Assembly: GCA_965213935.1 (NCBI GenBank)
Contig: CBDCAO010000011.1
Span: 767,190 to 831,189, forward strand
DNA: 64,000 nt
Direction: 5' to 3'
From: Bin52 sp965213935
Lineage (GTDB): Bacteria > Pseudomonadota > Alphaproteobacteria > Thalassobaculales > Thalassobaculaceae
A model generated the notes under the pieces. The model did no database searches, was not told where the DNA came from, and saw only the letters and a program-made list of their open reading frames with translations. The position numbers and the translations under genes were made by a program. Positions 42,208 through 50,418 of the stretch are shown here, piece after piece (positions within the stretch are counted from its first letter, which is position 1; every line of letters begins with the position of its first letter).

Positions 42208-44553
42208 TCATGTTTCCTGCTCCAGCCTGAGTTCGTATCCGATGCACCAATCAACGAGGGATGCGTAGCCGCGCCATATGACTTCTGTGCCCGGCGGCGG
42301 CCCTCTGGGGCGATGGATGTGTCCACCGATCCGCGCCATGGTGAGGATGGCGGCATCCAGGGTATCGGGCGATGCGTAGCGCTGTCGTGCGGCGAAGGCT
42401 TTCAGCACCTTGATCTCGAGGTCGGAGAACAGCATGTCGGGCGGCGATGCGGGATGATCGCGTCCGAGCAACGTCATCAGGTGGATGCGCCAGGCGATGA
42501 CCAGATTGATGGTGACGGCCCGGGCGAGGCGATCGGCCGAGCGGTTCTCGAGCTCCTCGATCTTGCACCCGGATTTCAGGATCCGGTGCCACTCTTCTAT
42601 CCGCCAGCGCCGGGCGTAGTACTCGACCACCATCTTGCAGTCTTCCAGGGTGTCGGTCGGGAGGGTGGTGAGCAGCAGCCAGCGGACCGGGGTTGCATCA
42701 ACCGGTGTGCGTTCCTCCTCGACCATCACCGCCTGCAGCCGGATGGGCGGCTTGCCCTTGTGCGTGGGGCTTGTGGGTGCGAGTTCCACCCTCTGGCTGC
42801 GCACCACCAGCGTGGCACTGCGTGCGGTGCGCCCGGCCCTGGCCGGGCGCTTGCTTCGCTTTGGCCGTGCGGTCAGCCGGTCGATGGAGACGACCATCGT
42901 GCCGAGCACTGGCGCCGCCTGCATCGTCTTCAGCATCGCGTGCGCCGGACCTGTGTTTCCGGACACATCGACCGTCGCCACCTTGTGGTTGGTCTTGGCG
43001 CGCACCAGGATATCGGCGTCCGGTTGCGCCTGTTGGGCCTCGAAGATCTCGAACGCATCCGGCTCTCGATCACCGACACAGACCACCCGGCCGGGTCCGA
43101 GGTCGCGACCCAGTTCGGCACATCGCCGGTATCCTTCGAGCCAGCGCTCGGTCTTGCGGTCTTCCGGTTGCTTCGGCTGACCCTTGCCCGGCGGGGCATC
43201 AAGGCGGGCCCCGACAACCCCCAGCGGCAGTCCGCCCGGGGTCACCGCCAACATCGAATGCAGATGCAGGCCCGTTGTGATTGCACCGGTCTGGTTGGTG
43301 CCGATGACCCCGAGCCCGGCGCATCCCGGACGCGAGGCGAAGTTCAGGTCGGTTCCATCCTGGAGGCACAGGACCACCGGCTCAGCCCGCATGCGCCCGA
43401 GCGTACGCTCACGGTGCGGCGCCAGGATGGCCTCAGGCGTCACGGCCGTCTCTTCGGGCTGGTCGATGAACCGGTAGTACCCCTTGATCTCGGCCCGATT
43501 GCCGTTCGCAGCCTGCGGAAAGGATCCCATCGGTCGTGCTCCCTTCACCTGCGCAATCGTTACCAGGCGGGCCGTCAGGCGGGCGTCACCGAGGACGGCG
43601 TCACCGAACTCCGCTTCGGCCCAGGACGGGCTGTCAAGACCGTCCGCAGCCTTCAGCGCAACCGCGCGTGTCGGCGCCGCGCCGACGCCCAGGCGGGTTC
43701 GCCAGTCGCGCACCAGCGGGTAGATATAGATGGCCTTGCGTCCGGCCGCCGCATCGTGGCAACGGTCGTCGCGGCCACGGCCCGTGGTCTCGCCCAGCCA
43801 CTGCCAGTTGGTCGCACGCAGACTTGCGCCGTCGAACGGCGGCGACACGAAGGTCTCGATGAGCCACGGCTCGAAGCCATAGCACGCGGAGAAGTCGGCC
43901 CGCAGGCGACGCAGAAGCTGACCGAGCCCATGCGACGCCAGATTGTAGCATTCAACACCCGGTCTGATCAGGAACCGCGACAGGCCCACCACCCGGTGCC
44001 CATGGTTCAGGCGCTGCTCCGCATCCCAGCTGATCCAGCGATCCCGCGCCGCAAGCTGCAGGGCCGATGCCGCAACCCCGATCGCGCCGAGCCAGCCGTG
44101 TTCGGACCACAAAAGATACCGCAACTGCCGGCCAACCAGCGGCCCGGCCCCCTGCGGGTGTTCGTGTTCCATCAACCCATGCCAGATCTCTCGATGGGCC
44201 GAGCTCGAAACCGCAACCAGCTCCAGGCCTCGAACCTGCCCGACATCCGCCGGGACGTCCCGGGCCGGCGCAACCGGCGCCGCCGGACACCGCCGGACAC
44301 AGGTTCCACCGGGCGTTTGTCGGACCGGAAGCCGGATCTGCCCGGACCGCTCCAGGGCCCGCAGCGCCGACAGACAGGTGGAGACCTGAGGCCGTCCCTG
44401 CCCATCCCGGAACCCGAATTCAGCACACAGATGCGCCGCAAGCGCCGTGCGATGCGGAACATCGCCCGCATCCAGCAACGCGGTGATGCGACCGACAGCA
44501 GACGGCTGGGAAAGCTGGCGCTTGATCTGGTGCTGAACCTCCATGGCCGGCAC
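42208..44553 (-). CDS. DruA (DUF4338)-Tn5/IS4-type transposase fusion
   Basis: 781 residues. Residues about 110-285 match DUF4338/DruA, the core protein of Druantia anti-phage systems: REIWHGLMEHEHPQGAG, GRQLRYLLWSEHGWLGAIGV, RLNHGHRVVGLSRFLIRPGV, CYGFEPWLIETFV, ATNWQWLGET. Residues about 305-770 are an IS4/Tn5-type transposase: first Asp399 in LCLQDGTDLNF, second Asp495 in VCVGDREPDAFEI, and a perfect YREK motif (Y646, R649, E653, K660) with catalytic Glu653. All DDE residues are present. The DruA-like part may aid DNA binding or strand processing; that role is inference. Confidence 0.9.
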   Translation of the reverse strand: MPAMEVQHQIKRQLSQPSAVGRITALLDAGDVPHRTALAAHLCAEFGFRDGQGRPQVSTCLSALRALERSGQIRLPVRQTPGGTCVRRCPAAPVAPARDVPADVGQVRGLELVAVSSSAHREIWHGLMEHEHPQGAGPLVGRQLRYLLWSEHGWLGAIGVAASALQLAARDRWISWDAEQRLNHGHRVVGLSRFLIRPGVECYNLASHGLGQLLRRLRADFSACYGFEPWLIETFVSPPFDGASLRATNWQWLGETTGRGRDDRCHDAAAGRKAIYIYPLVRDWRTRLGVGAAPTRAVALKAADGLDSPSWAEAEFGDAVLGDARLTARLVTIAQVKGARPMGSFPQAANGNRAEIKGYYRFIDQPEETAVTPEAILAPHRERTLGRMRAEPVVLCLQDGTDLNFASRPGCAGLGVIGTNQTGAITTGLHLHSMLAVTPGGLPLGVVGARLDAPPGKGQPKQPEDRKTERWLEGYRRCAELGRDLGPGRVVCVGDREPDAFEIFEAQQAQPDADILVRAKTNHKVATVDVSGNTGPAHAMLKTMQAAPVLGTMVVSIDRLTARPKRSKRPARAGRTARSATLVVRSQRVELAPTSPTHKGKPPIRLQAVMVEEERTPVDATPVRWLLLTTLPTDTLEDCKMVVEYYARRWRIEEWHRILKSGCKIEELENRSADRLARAVTINLVIAWRIHLMTLLGRDHPASPPDMLFSDLEIKVLKAFAARQRYASPDTLDAAILTMARIGGHIHRPRGPPPGTEVIWRGYASLVDWCIGYELRLEQET

Positions 44554-44585
44554 CGTAGCGCCACCAGAACCATTTGTCCAGCATC

Positions 44586-44604
44586 ACTTGTGGGGCATGG
44601 GTAG
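44586..44604. repeat. IS4-type terminal inverted repeat, right
   Basis: Reverse complement of 42158-42176, next to the target duplication copy 44605-44612. Confidence 0.92.
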
Positions 44605-44951
44605 GGGTAGCCGGGCTTCTGCCCGGCGTTGGCCCGGCGGAAGAAGCCGCGGAAGGCTTCTTCCAGGCGCTTCAGGGTACCGCGCTGGATGGCGACCGGC
44701 ACGGCCGCCATCTCCGGGATCTCCCGGCGGCACACCGTCAGGGACCTGAACTGGTCCTGCCAGGTGATGGAGACGCCCGCCAGGCGCCAGGCGTCCGACC
44801 GCTCCTGCAGGGCGGCGTTGTACAACTGGCGCTGGCTCTCCAGGACCCGCTCAAGGCGGCGCCAGTTGTCACGCGTCTGCGGCAGCAGACGGTATGTGAC
44901 CTGGCGGTGTGCACGCTGCGGTCTTGTCCCGGGTCTTGTTTCGGACGGCAT
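44605..44951 (-). pseudogene. tnpB: tnpB copy 2, 5' part
   Basis: From ATG 44951 this part encodes about 113 N-terminal residues: MPSETRPGTRPQ, VTYRLLPQTRDNWRRLERV, NAALQERSDAWRLAG, TLKRLEEAFRGFFRRANAG, the usual TnpB wedge/REC start. It is cut by the IS4-type element at 44604; the first 8 bases (44605-44612) are the IS target duplication. The gene on this half would read into the IS. Confidence 0.85.
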
Positions 44952-45015
44952 GCGGTGTCTCCCGAACAGTACGGGAAATATACATGATAAAACGTGGAAC
45001 ATGCAAGGAAAATGC

Positions 45016-45047
45016 GCCTGCAGGTCTTCGAGTCAGACCCTGCAGGC
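45016..45047. repeat. Hairpin inside the right end of tnpB element copy 2
   Basis: GCCTGCAGG and CCTGCAGGC form a perfect 9-bp stem around a 14-nt loop, 70 bp upstream of tnpB; the same hairpin is in copy 1 at 6503-6534. It resembles the subterminal hairpins bound by TnpA in IS200/IS605 elements. The pentamer TTGAC (minus strand) follows 14 bp outside it in both copies. Confidence 0.6.
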
Positions 45048-45080
45048 GGCATGACGCTGTCAACTTTACTCTATAAGGCC

Positions 45081-45089
45081 CCAGGTTAT
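45081..45089. repeat. Target duplication, right copy (CCAGGTTAT)
   Basis: The repeat contains the TAA stop (45086-45088, minus strand) of the DUF2155 gene, so insertion spared that gene's coding sequence. Confidence 0.75.
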
Positions 45090-45508
45090 CCCGGGGGAGG
45101 CGGCGGGTCCGCCGGAATGCTGCAGTCGAGCAGCCAGACGTCGTAGACAGGGTGTTCGAGCGCATTCAGCGCCGGACTCGATGCGAACATCCAGCCCGAG
45201 AACAGCTCCCTGGTTCCCGCATCGGGTCTGACATCGACGATCTCGATGAATGCCGCACTCTCCGGCGTTTCCGTGGGCGGTCGGCGCTGGCAGGTGCGAA
45301 CCGTGAACCGCAGCGTACCGTAGCTTCCCTCGCGGTTGACCTCGAGCCTCATGACCGTGGTACGCGCGGTCACCTTGTCGAGTGCCTGGATGACGGCAAC
45401 CGGCATGTCGAGCCAGTCGTCGGTTCCCTGGCCGGAACGGGCCGCTGCGGATGAAGCGGTGTGGAGCAGGGTAATCAGGGCCAGGGCGATGGTTGCCCTA
45501 CTTCGCAT
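45086..45508 (-). CDS. DUF2155 domain protein (periplasmic)
   Basis: 140 residues from ATG 45508. A signal peptide (SRATIALALITLLHTASSAAA) is followed by VAVIQALDKVTARTTVMRLEV and FSGWMFASSPALNALEHPVYDVWLLDC, the signature of DUF2155 proteins found in alphaproteobacteria next to NDUFA12 genes. The product is probably periplasmic; function unknown. It ends in a Pro-rich tail and its stop lies inside the tnpB-element target duplication. The start overlaps the mlaD stop by 11 bp. Confidence 0.88.
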   Translation of the reverse strand: MRSRATIALALITLLHTASSAAARSGQGTDDWLDMPVAVIQALDKVTARTTVMRLEVNREGSYGTLRFTVRTCQRRPPTETPESAAFIEIVDVRPDAGTRELFSGWMFASSPALNALEHPVYDVWLLDCSIPADPPPPPG

Positions 45509-45965
45509 CCGGGTTCCCTCGGGACCCGCCCGGACTGAAGATGTACTGCCCCAGCATCTGCACGAAATCCACCGGGTCCTGGGTAAACGCGATCTCGTCT
45601 CCGGCCTCGAGGTTGACCTCGTCGCCGCCGGGCACCAGTTCCACATGGTGTCCGCCGAGCAGGCCGTCGCTCGCGATCACGGCTGCGGTGTCCCGCGGGA
45701 GCTGGTATTCCTCTTCGATGATCATGCTGATCACCGGCGAGAAGTCGATCCGGTCGAGTTCAAGGCCGGTAACAGTTCCGACGCCGATCCCGCCCACCTT
45801 GACCGGGGAGCCCACCTTGACGTCGCCGACCCGGCTGAACCGGGCCGAAAGCTCGTAGCCGTCGCCGGAACCGACATTGGTGGTCGTGTAGGCGAGTACC
45901 ATGAACAGTCCCGCACAGGCCAGGACCACGGCGCCCATCAGGGTTTCGATCAGGGTGCGCTGCAT
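45498..45965 (-). CDS. mlaD: MlaD-like MCE-domain lipid transport protein
   Basis: 155 residues. A single N-terminal membrane helix (LMGAVVLACAGLFMVLAY) is followed by one MCE domain: YELSARFSRVGDVKVGSPVKVGGIGVG, then ASDGLLGGHHVELVPGG. The length matches MlaD, the hexameric inner-membrane-anchored ring of the Mla phospholipid transport system. No mlaE/F/B genes are adjacent. It lies between NDUFA12 and DUF2155, an order seen in alphaproteobacteria. Confidence 0.9.
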   Translation of the reverse strand: MQRTLIETLMGAVVLACAGLFMVLAYTTTNVGSGDGYELSARFSRVGDVKVGSPVKVGGIGVGTVTGLELDRIDFSPVISMIIEEEYQLPRDTAAVIASDGLLGGHHVELVPGGDEVNLEAGDEIAFTQDPVDFVQMLGQYIFSPGGSRGNPDAK

Positions 45966-45998
45966 GAGAACCCCTCGCGCGGCCCGGCGCCGTTCCGG

Positions 45999-46355
45999 TC
46001 AGTCCGGTGTCCAGGCCTCGTAGTCGCCGGTGGCCCGGTCACGCCTGCCGCCGCGCAGGATATGTCCCGGCGGCCGGTAGGCGTAGCGGGTGCCGGTCAG
46101 GTTGGGAAGGTGTTCCTTCTGCCATTCGTGCCGGACATCGGCCGGGGTCGGCAGTTCGTCGGTGCTGAAGTGCAGCCAGCCGTGCCAGTCGGCCGGGACC
46201 TTGGACGCCTCGACCAAACCGTTGTAGACCACCCAGCGCGGGCGTCGGCCGTCAGGCCTGATGCGTGACCTGTGCTCGAAGTACCGGTTCCCGAACTGGT
46301 CCGCTCCCACGTGACGCCCATAGAGCCAGGTATGAACCAGTGTTCCGAAGTCCAT
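45999..46355 (-). CDS. NDUFA12 (B17.2)-type complex I accessory subunit
   Basis: 118 residues from ATG 46355. Typical family text: GTLVHTWLYGRHVGADQFGNRYFE, RRPRWVVYNGLVEASKVPADWHGWLHF, and a C-terminal YRPPGHILRGG. This is the bacterial homologue of mitochondrial NDUFA12, an assembly/structural subunit of NADH:ubiquinone oxidoreductase found in alphaproteobacteria, which is the best taxonomic pointer in the window. It heads the mlaD-DUF2155 operon. Confidence 0.92.
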   Translation of the reverse strand: MDFGTLVHTWLYGRHVGADQFGNRYFEHRSRIRPDGRRPRWVVYNGLVEASKVPADWHGWLHFSTDELPTPADVRHEWQKEHLPNLTGTRYAYRPPGHILRGGRRDRATGDYEAWTPD

Positions 46356-46767
46356 GTCTTCTTTCTCGCGCCAGGGTGTCCGGAACCGGCGAACCCTCCG
46401 GTCCGCCATGCTGCCGACACTACTCCAGCGACCCCTGACTCTTCAAGCAGGCGGCCGGAGTGGTGCGCGAATGCGGCCAGACCGATTCGGGACGGACTCG
46501 AGCCCGGTGGTGCAGTCCCGAGGTGTCGCCCAACCGTGTGGTTGCTGGAGGAACCGTCGGGCGATATCGCCCGCTATTCCCCCTTCGACTTTCCCGGTGC
46601 TTGCCGCATCGCATCGGTGTGTGCCGTACGTCCTGGCGGGCTGGTGAAGTCTCAAGGAATCTGCAGAGCTATACAAAATATGGGCAAGCAGGCTGACCTG
46701 CAGGGGCATATGTGGTAGATGCAATGAGCTGGCGCATGCCGATAACAACATGTACGGAAAACCCGGA
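46356..46767. other. Intergenic region upstream of nrdJ; no gene recognised
   Basis: 412 bp between divergent NDUFA12 and nrdJ genes. I see a GGGCGATATCGCCC palindrome near 46559-46572, an AT-rich patch (TATACAAAATATG, 46668-46682) that may be a -10 region for nrdJ, and a small GCAGG-CTGA-CCTGC hairpin at 46688-46701. There is no cobalamin-riboswitch B12-box or NrdR-box pair that I can identify. Confidence 0.5.
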
Positions 46768-49700
46768 ATGAAGATCGAACGGCGGTTCACGACGCACGAA
46801 GCCTGTCCCTACGCGGATCTTCCGTTCCGCAAGACCAGCAGCGAGATACGCAATCCCGATGGTTCGGTGGTGTTTCGCAACGACGAGGTGGAAGTGCCGG
46901 CGGACTGGTCGCAGGTCGCTGCCGACGTGATTGCCCAGAAGTACTTCCGCAAGGCCGGCGTGCCGGTGCGAACCGAGGTCGTCGACGAACCGGACGTGCC
47001 GGACTGGCTGCGCCGGCGTCGGCCCCAGGCCGGAACCGGTGACGAGACCACCGGCGAGACCAGTGCGAGACAGGTGTTCCACCGCCTTGCCGGCACCTGG
47101 ACCTACTGGGGATGGAAGGGCGGCTATTTCGATTCCGGGGACGACGCGCGGGCCTACTACGACGAGATGGTCTCCATGCTGGCCCGCCAGGTCGGAGCTC
47201 CGAACTCGCCGCAGTGGTTCAACACCGGCCTGCACTGGGCCTACGGAATCGACGGCCCCGCCCAGGGCCATTTCCGGGTCGACTACCGCACCGGCGAGGT
47301 CACCGAATCGACCTCGGCCTACGAACACCCGCAGCCGCATGCGTGCTTCATCCAGGGCGTGGAGGACGATCTCGTCAACGACGGCGGCATCATGGACCTG
47401 TGGGTTCGCGAGGCGAGGCTGTTCAAGTACGGCTCGGGCACGGGGTCGAATTTCTCGAAGCTGCGCGGCGAGGGCGAGGCCCTGTCCGGAGGCGGGCGGT
47501 CATCCGGCCTCATGAGCTTCCTGCGGATCGGCGACCGGGCCGCGGGCGCGATCAAGTCGGGCGGAACGACACGGCGTGCGGCGAAGATGGTCACGGTGGA
47601 TATCGACCACCCCGACATCGTCCAGTACATCGACTGGAAGACGGTGGAGGAACAGAAGGTCGCGGCCCTGGTTGCCGGGTCACGGTCCGCCGCCCGCACA
47701 CTGGGCGCCGTCATGAGCGCGTGTGTCGACTTTGAAAGCGAAGGCGAGGCCCGCTTCGATCCGCGCAGGAACCCCGGCCTGCGCGAGGCGGTGCGCGCCG
47801 CCCGGGCGGCGATGATGCCGGAGAACAGCATCCAGCGGGTCATCCAGTTCGCCCGCCAGGGATTTACCGAAATCGAGTTCAGGACCTACGACACCGACTG
47901 GGATTCGGACGCCTACCTCACCGTGTCGGGACAGAACTCCAACAACTCGGTGCGCGTCAGCGACGCCTTCCTTGAGGCGGTCGAGCGCGGCGGGTCATGG
48001 GATCTCATCCGGCGGACCGACGGCAGGGTGTCCGAGACCGTCGAGGCCAGGGACCTGTGGGACCGGATCACCATGGCGGCCTGGGATTGCGCCGATCCCG
48101 GGCTGCAGTACGACACCACGATCAACGACTGGCACACCTGCCCGGCCGGCGGCCGGATCAATGCCTCCAATCCCTGTTCGGAGTACATGTTCCTCGACGA
48201 CACCGCCTGCAACCTCGCATCGCTCAACCTGCTCAAGTTCCGCCTGGATGACGGCCGGTTCGACGTCGACGGTTTCGCCCACGCGGTCCGCCTGTGGACG
48301 CTGACGCTCGAAATCGCCGTCATGATGGCCCAGTTCCCGTCCCGGCAGATTGCCCGGCTGTCCTTCGACTACCGCACCCTCGGTCTCGGTTACGCCAATA
48401 TTGGCGGCCTGCTGATGGCGTCGGGACTGCCCTACGACAGTGAGGCCGGCCGCGCACTGTGTGGGGCGATCACCGCGCTGATGACCGGGGTCGCATACGA
48501 AACCTCGGCCGAGATGGCGGGCGAACTCGGCACGTTCCGCCACTACGGGGACAACAGGGAGCAGATGCTCCGCGTGATCCGCAACCACCGCCGCGCGGCA
48601 CATGGCGAGGGGTCGGGCTACGAGGGACTCCGCATCCCGCCCGTGGCGCTGTCCGCGGCGTCCTGCCCCGACCCCGGCCTGGTCCGGGCCGCACGGGCGG
48701 CGTGGGACCGCGCTCTCGAACGCGGCGAGCAGGCGGGCTACCGCAATGCCCAGACCACGGTGATCGCACCGACCGGGACCATCGGTCTGCTGATGGACTG
48801 CGATACAACCGGGATCGAACCAGACTTCGCGATCGTGAAGTTCAAGAAACTGGCAGGGGGCGGCTATTTCAAGATCATCAACCAGGCGATCCCCGCCGCG
48901 CTCGCGGTTCTCGGGTACGGTGATGGACAGATCGAGCAGATCACCCGGTACGCCGTGGGGCACGGCAGTCTCGTCGGGGCGCCGGGTGTCAACAACGACA
49001 GCCTGAGGGCCTGCGGCTTCGGGCAGGAGCAGCTCGACAAGATCGAGAAATCGCTTGCCACCGCCTACGACATCCGTTTCGTGTTCAACAGGTGGACGCT
49101 CGGCACCGAGTTCTGCACCGACACCCTCGGGATCGCCCGCGAGCGGCTGGACGAGGTCGGGTTCGACCTCCTCTCGGCCATCGGCTTCGACCGTGCCGCG
49201 ATCGATGCCGCAAACAACCACGTCTGCGGCGCGATGACGCTCGAGGGCGCGCCGCACCTGCGCGCCGAACACCTCAGCGTGTTCGACTGTGCCAACCGGT
49301 GCGGACGGACCGGGACCCGGCTGCTGTCGACGGAGAGTCATATCCGGATGATGGCGGCTGCCCAGCCCTACGTGTCCGGGGCGATTTCCAAGACCATCAA
49401 CATGCCGAACAGCGCCTCGGTCAAGGACTGCGCCGATGCCTACATGCTGTCGTGGAAACTCGGGGTGAAGGCCAACGCACTCTACCGGGACGGATCCAAG
49501 CTCAGCCAGCCGCTCGCCGCTGGAGTGCTCGGGGACGAGGAGGAACTCGAGGAACTGCTCGAGGCCCCGGCGGCGGTGAAGGCGCCGCTGGTCGCGGAAC
49601 GGGTGGTCGAACGGATCGTCGAACGCGAGCGGGCACGGCGCAAGCGGCTTCCTGACCGGCGCAAGGGATATACGCAGAAGGCGATCGTCGGCGGCCACAA

Positions 49701-50397
49701 GGTCTACCTGCGGACCGGAGAGTACCAGGACGGCGACATCGGCGAGATCTTCATCGACATGCACAAGGAAGGCGCGGCCTTCCGCTCGCTGATGAACAGC
49801 TTTGCGATCGCGGTGTCCATCGGGCTGCAGTACGGGGTGCCGCTGGAGGAGTTCGTCGATTCCTTCACCTTCACCCGTTTCGAGCCGTCGGGGATGGTGT
49901 CCGGCAACGACGCCATCAAGATGTCGACCTCGATTCTCGACTACATCTTCCGCGAGCTCGCGATCTCCTACCTCGATCGCCATGACCTGAGCCATGTCGA
50001 CAAGGAGGACCTCAAACCGGACGCGATGGGCAATGGCGACAACGAGTCGAGCATTGCCGTGCTGGGGGCAAGCCGCGGATTTCCGCGCCACGAGCTCCGG
50101 CTGCTGCAGGGCGGGGCCGGCGGGCCCGCGTCCGACGGGGCTCCGGCCGTGTCGGGCAGCCTCGGCGGACAGGTGACGGAAGGCGCAACCGCGGTGCCGG
50201 CTGCCGCCGGCACCGCAGTCGCTACACAGCCGGCGGAGACAACCCCGGATGTCGACGCCCGGCGGGCCCTGATCAGGGAAGCGCGGATCCGGGGTTACGA
50301 GGGAGAGGCTTGCGACGAGTGCGGCAACTTCACGCTGGTGCGCAACGGCACCTGCCTGAAGTGCAACACCTGCGGTGGCACCAGCGGCTGCAGCTGA
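46768..50397 (+). CDS. nrdJ: Adenosylcobalamin-dependent ribonucleotide reductase (class II)
   Basis: 1209 residues from ATG 46768 (MKIERRFTTHEACPY is the usual start; ATG 46750 is in frame upstream). It has the active-site region NPCSEYMFLDDTACNLASLNL, GNSNNSV-like text in VSGQNSNNSVRVSD, and APTGTIGLLMDCDTTGIEPD. The C-terminal tail holds a Cys-rich zinc finger: CDECGNFTLVRNGTC and CNTCGGTSGC. It reduces NDPs to dNDPs with B12 and without oxygen. Its presence agrees with cobQ in this window. A Gln/Ala/Pro-rich variable linker precedes the tail. Confidence 0.96.
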   Translation: MKIERRFTTHEACPYADLPFRKTSSEIRNPDGSVVFRNDEVEVPADWSQVAADVIAQKYFRKAGVPVRTEVVDEPDVPDWLRRRRPQAGTGDETTGETSARQVFHRLAGTWTYWGWKGGYFDSGDDARAYYDEMVSMLARQVGAPNSPQWFNTGLHWAYGIDGPAQGHFRVDYRTGEVTESTSAYEHPQPHACFIQGVEDDLVNDGGIMDLWVREARLFKYGSGTGSNFSKLRGEGEALSGGGRSSGLMSFLRIGDRAAGAIKSGGTTRRAAKMVTVDIDHPDIVQYIDWKTVEEQKVAALVAGSRSAARTLGAVMSACVDFESEGEARFDPRRNPGLREAVRAARAAMMPENSIQRVIQFARQGFTEIEFRTYDTDWDSDAYLTVSGQNSNNSVRVSDAFLEAVERGGSWDLIRRTDGRVSETVEARDLWDRITMAAWDCADPGLQYDTTINDWHTCPAGGRINASNPCSEYMFLDDTACNLASLNLLKFRLDDGRFDVDGFAHAVRLWTLTLEIAVMMAQFPSRQIARLSFDYRTLGLGYANIGGLLMASGLPYDSEAGRALCGAITALMTGVAYETSAEMAGELGTFRHYGDNREQMLRVIRNHRRAAHGEGSGYEGLRIPPVALSAASCPDPGLVRAARAAWDRALERGEQAGYRNAQTTVIAPTGTIGLLMDCDTTGIEPDFAIVKFKKLAGGGYFKIINQAIPAALAVLGYGDGQIEQITRYAVGHGSLVGAPGVNNDSLRACGFGQEQLDKIEKSLATAYDIRFVFNRWTLGTEFCTDTLGIARERLDEVGFDLLSAIGFDRAAIDAANNHVCGAMTLEGAPHLRAEHLSVFDCANRCGRTGTRLLSTESHIRMMAAAQPYVSGAISKTINMPNSASVKDCADAYMLSWKLGVKANALYRDGSKLSQPLAAGVLGDEEELEELLEAPAAVKAPLVAERVVERIVERERARRKRLPDRRKGYTQKAIVGGHKVYLRTGEYQDGDIGEIFIDMHKEGAAFRSLMNSFAIAVSIGLQYGVPLEEFVDSFTFTRFEPSGMVSGNDAIKMSTSILDYIFRELAISYLDRHDLSHVDKEDLKPDAMGNGDNESSIAVLGASRGFPRHELRLLQGGAGGPASDGAPAVSGSLGGQVTEGATAVPAAAGTAVATQPAETTPDVDARRALIREARIRGYEGEACDECGNFTLVRNGTCLKCNTCGGTSGCS

Positions 50398-50418
50398 CGG
50401 GCCGCCGCCCGGGCGGCG

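Larger units (their letters stand above)
42158..44604 (-). mobile_element. IS4-family element (2447 bp) with DruA-fused transposase
   Basis: Perfect 19-bp terminal inverted repeats: CTACCCATGCCCCACAAGT at 42158-42176 and its complement at 44586-44604. An 8-bp target duplication GGGTAGCC flanks it (42150-42157 and 44605-44612). Excision of the element plus one duplication restores the tnpB frame exactly, which fixes both ends. One gene fills nearly the whole element. Intact ends and an intact transposase suggest a recent, possibly active insertion. Confidence 0.93.
41244..45080 (-). mobile_element. tnpB element copy 2, split by an IS4-type insertion
   Basis: Flanked by CCAGGTTAT at 41235-41243 and 45081-45089. 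The left end (41244-41279) is identical to that of copy 1; the right end is 45045-45080. These ends form an imperfect 36-bp inverted repeat (about 28 of 37 aligned columns match by eye), including TCATGCCGCC in both. A GCCTGCAGG / CCTGCAGGC hairpin lies at 45016-45047. Without the 2447-bp IS and its 8-bp duplication, the element would be 1382 bp. It lies just after the stop codon region of the DUF2155 gene. It encodes no tnpA. Confidence 0.8.

Noticed and set aside
42202..44604. An 800-codon open frame antisense to the IS4-type transposase.
   Set aside because: It is a shadow frame; the minus-strand protein has full DruA and YREK motifs.
46356..46767. Possible cobalamin riboswitch upstream of nrdJ.
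   Set aside because: No B12-box-like AGCCAGGAGACCTGCC or pairing partners were seen in the region.
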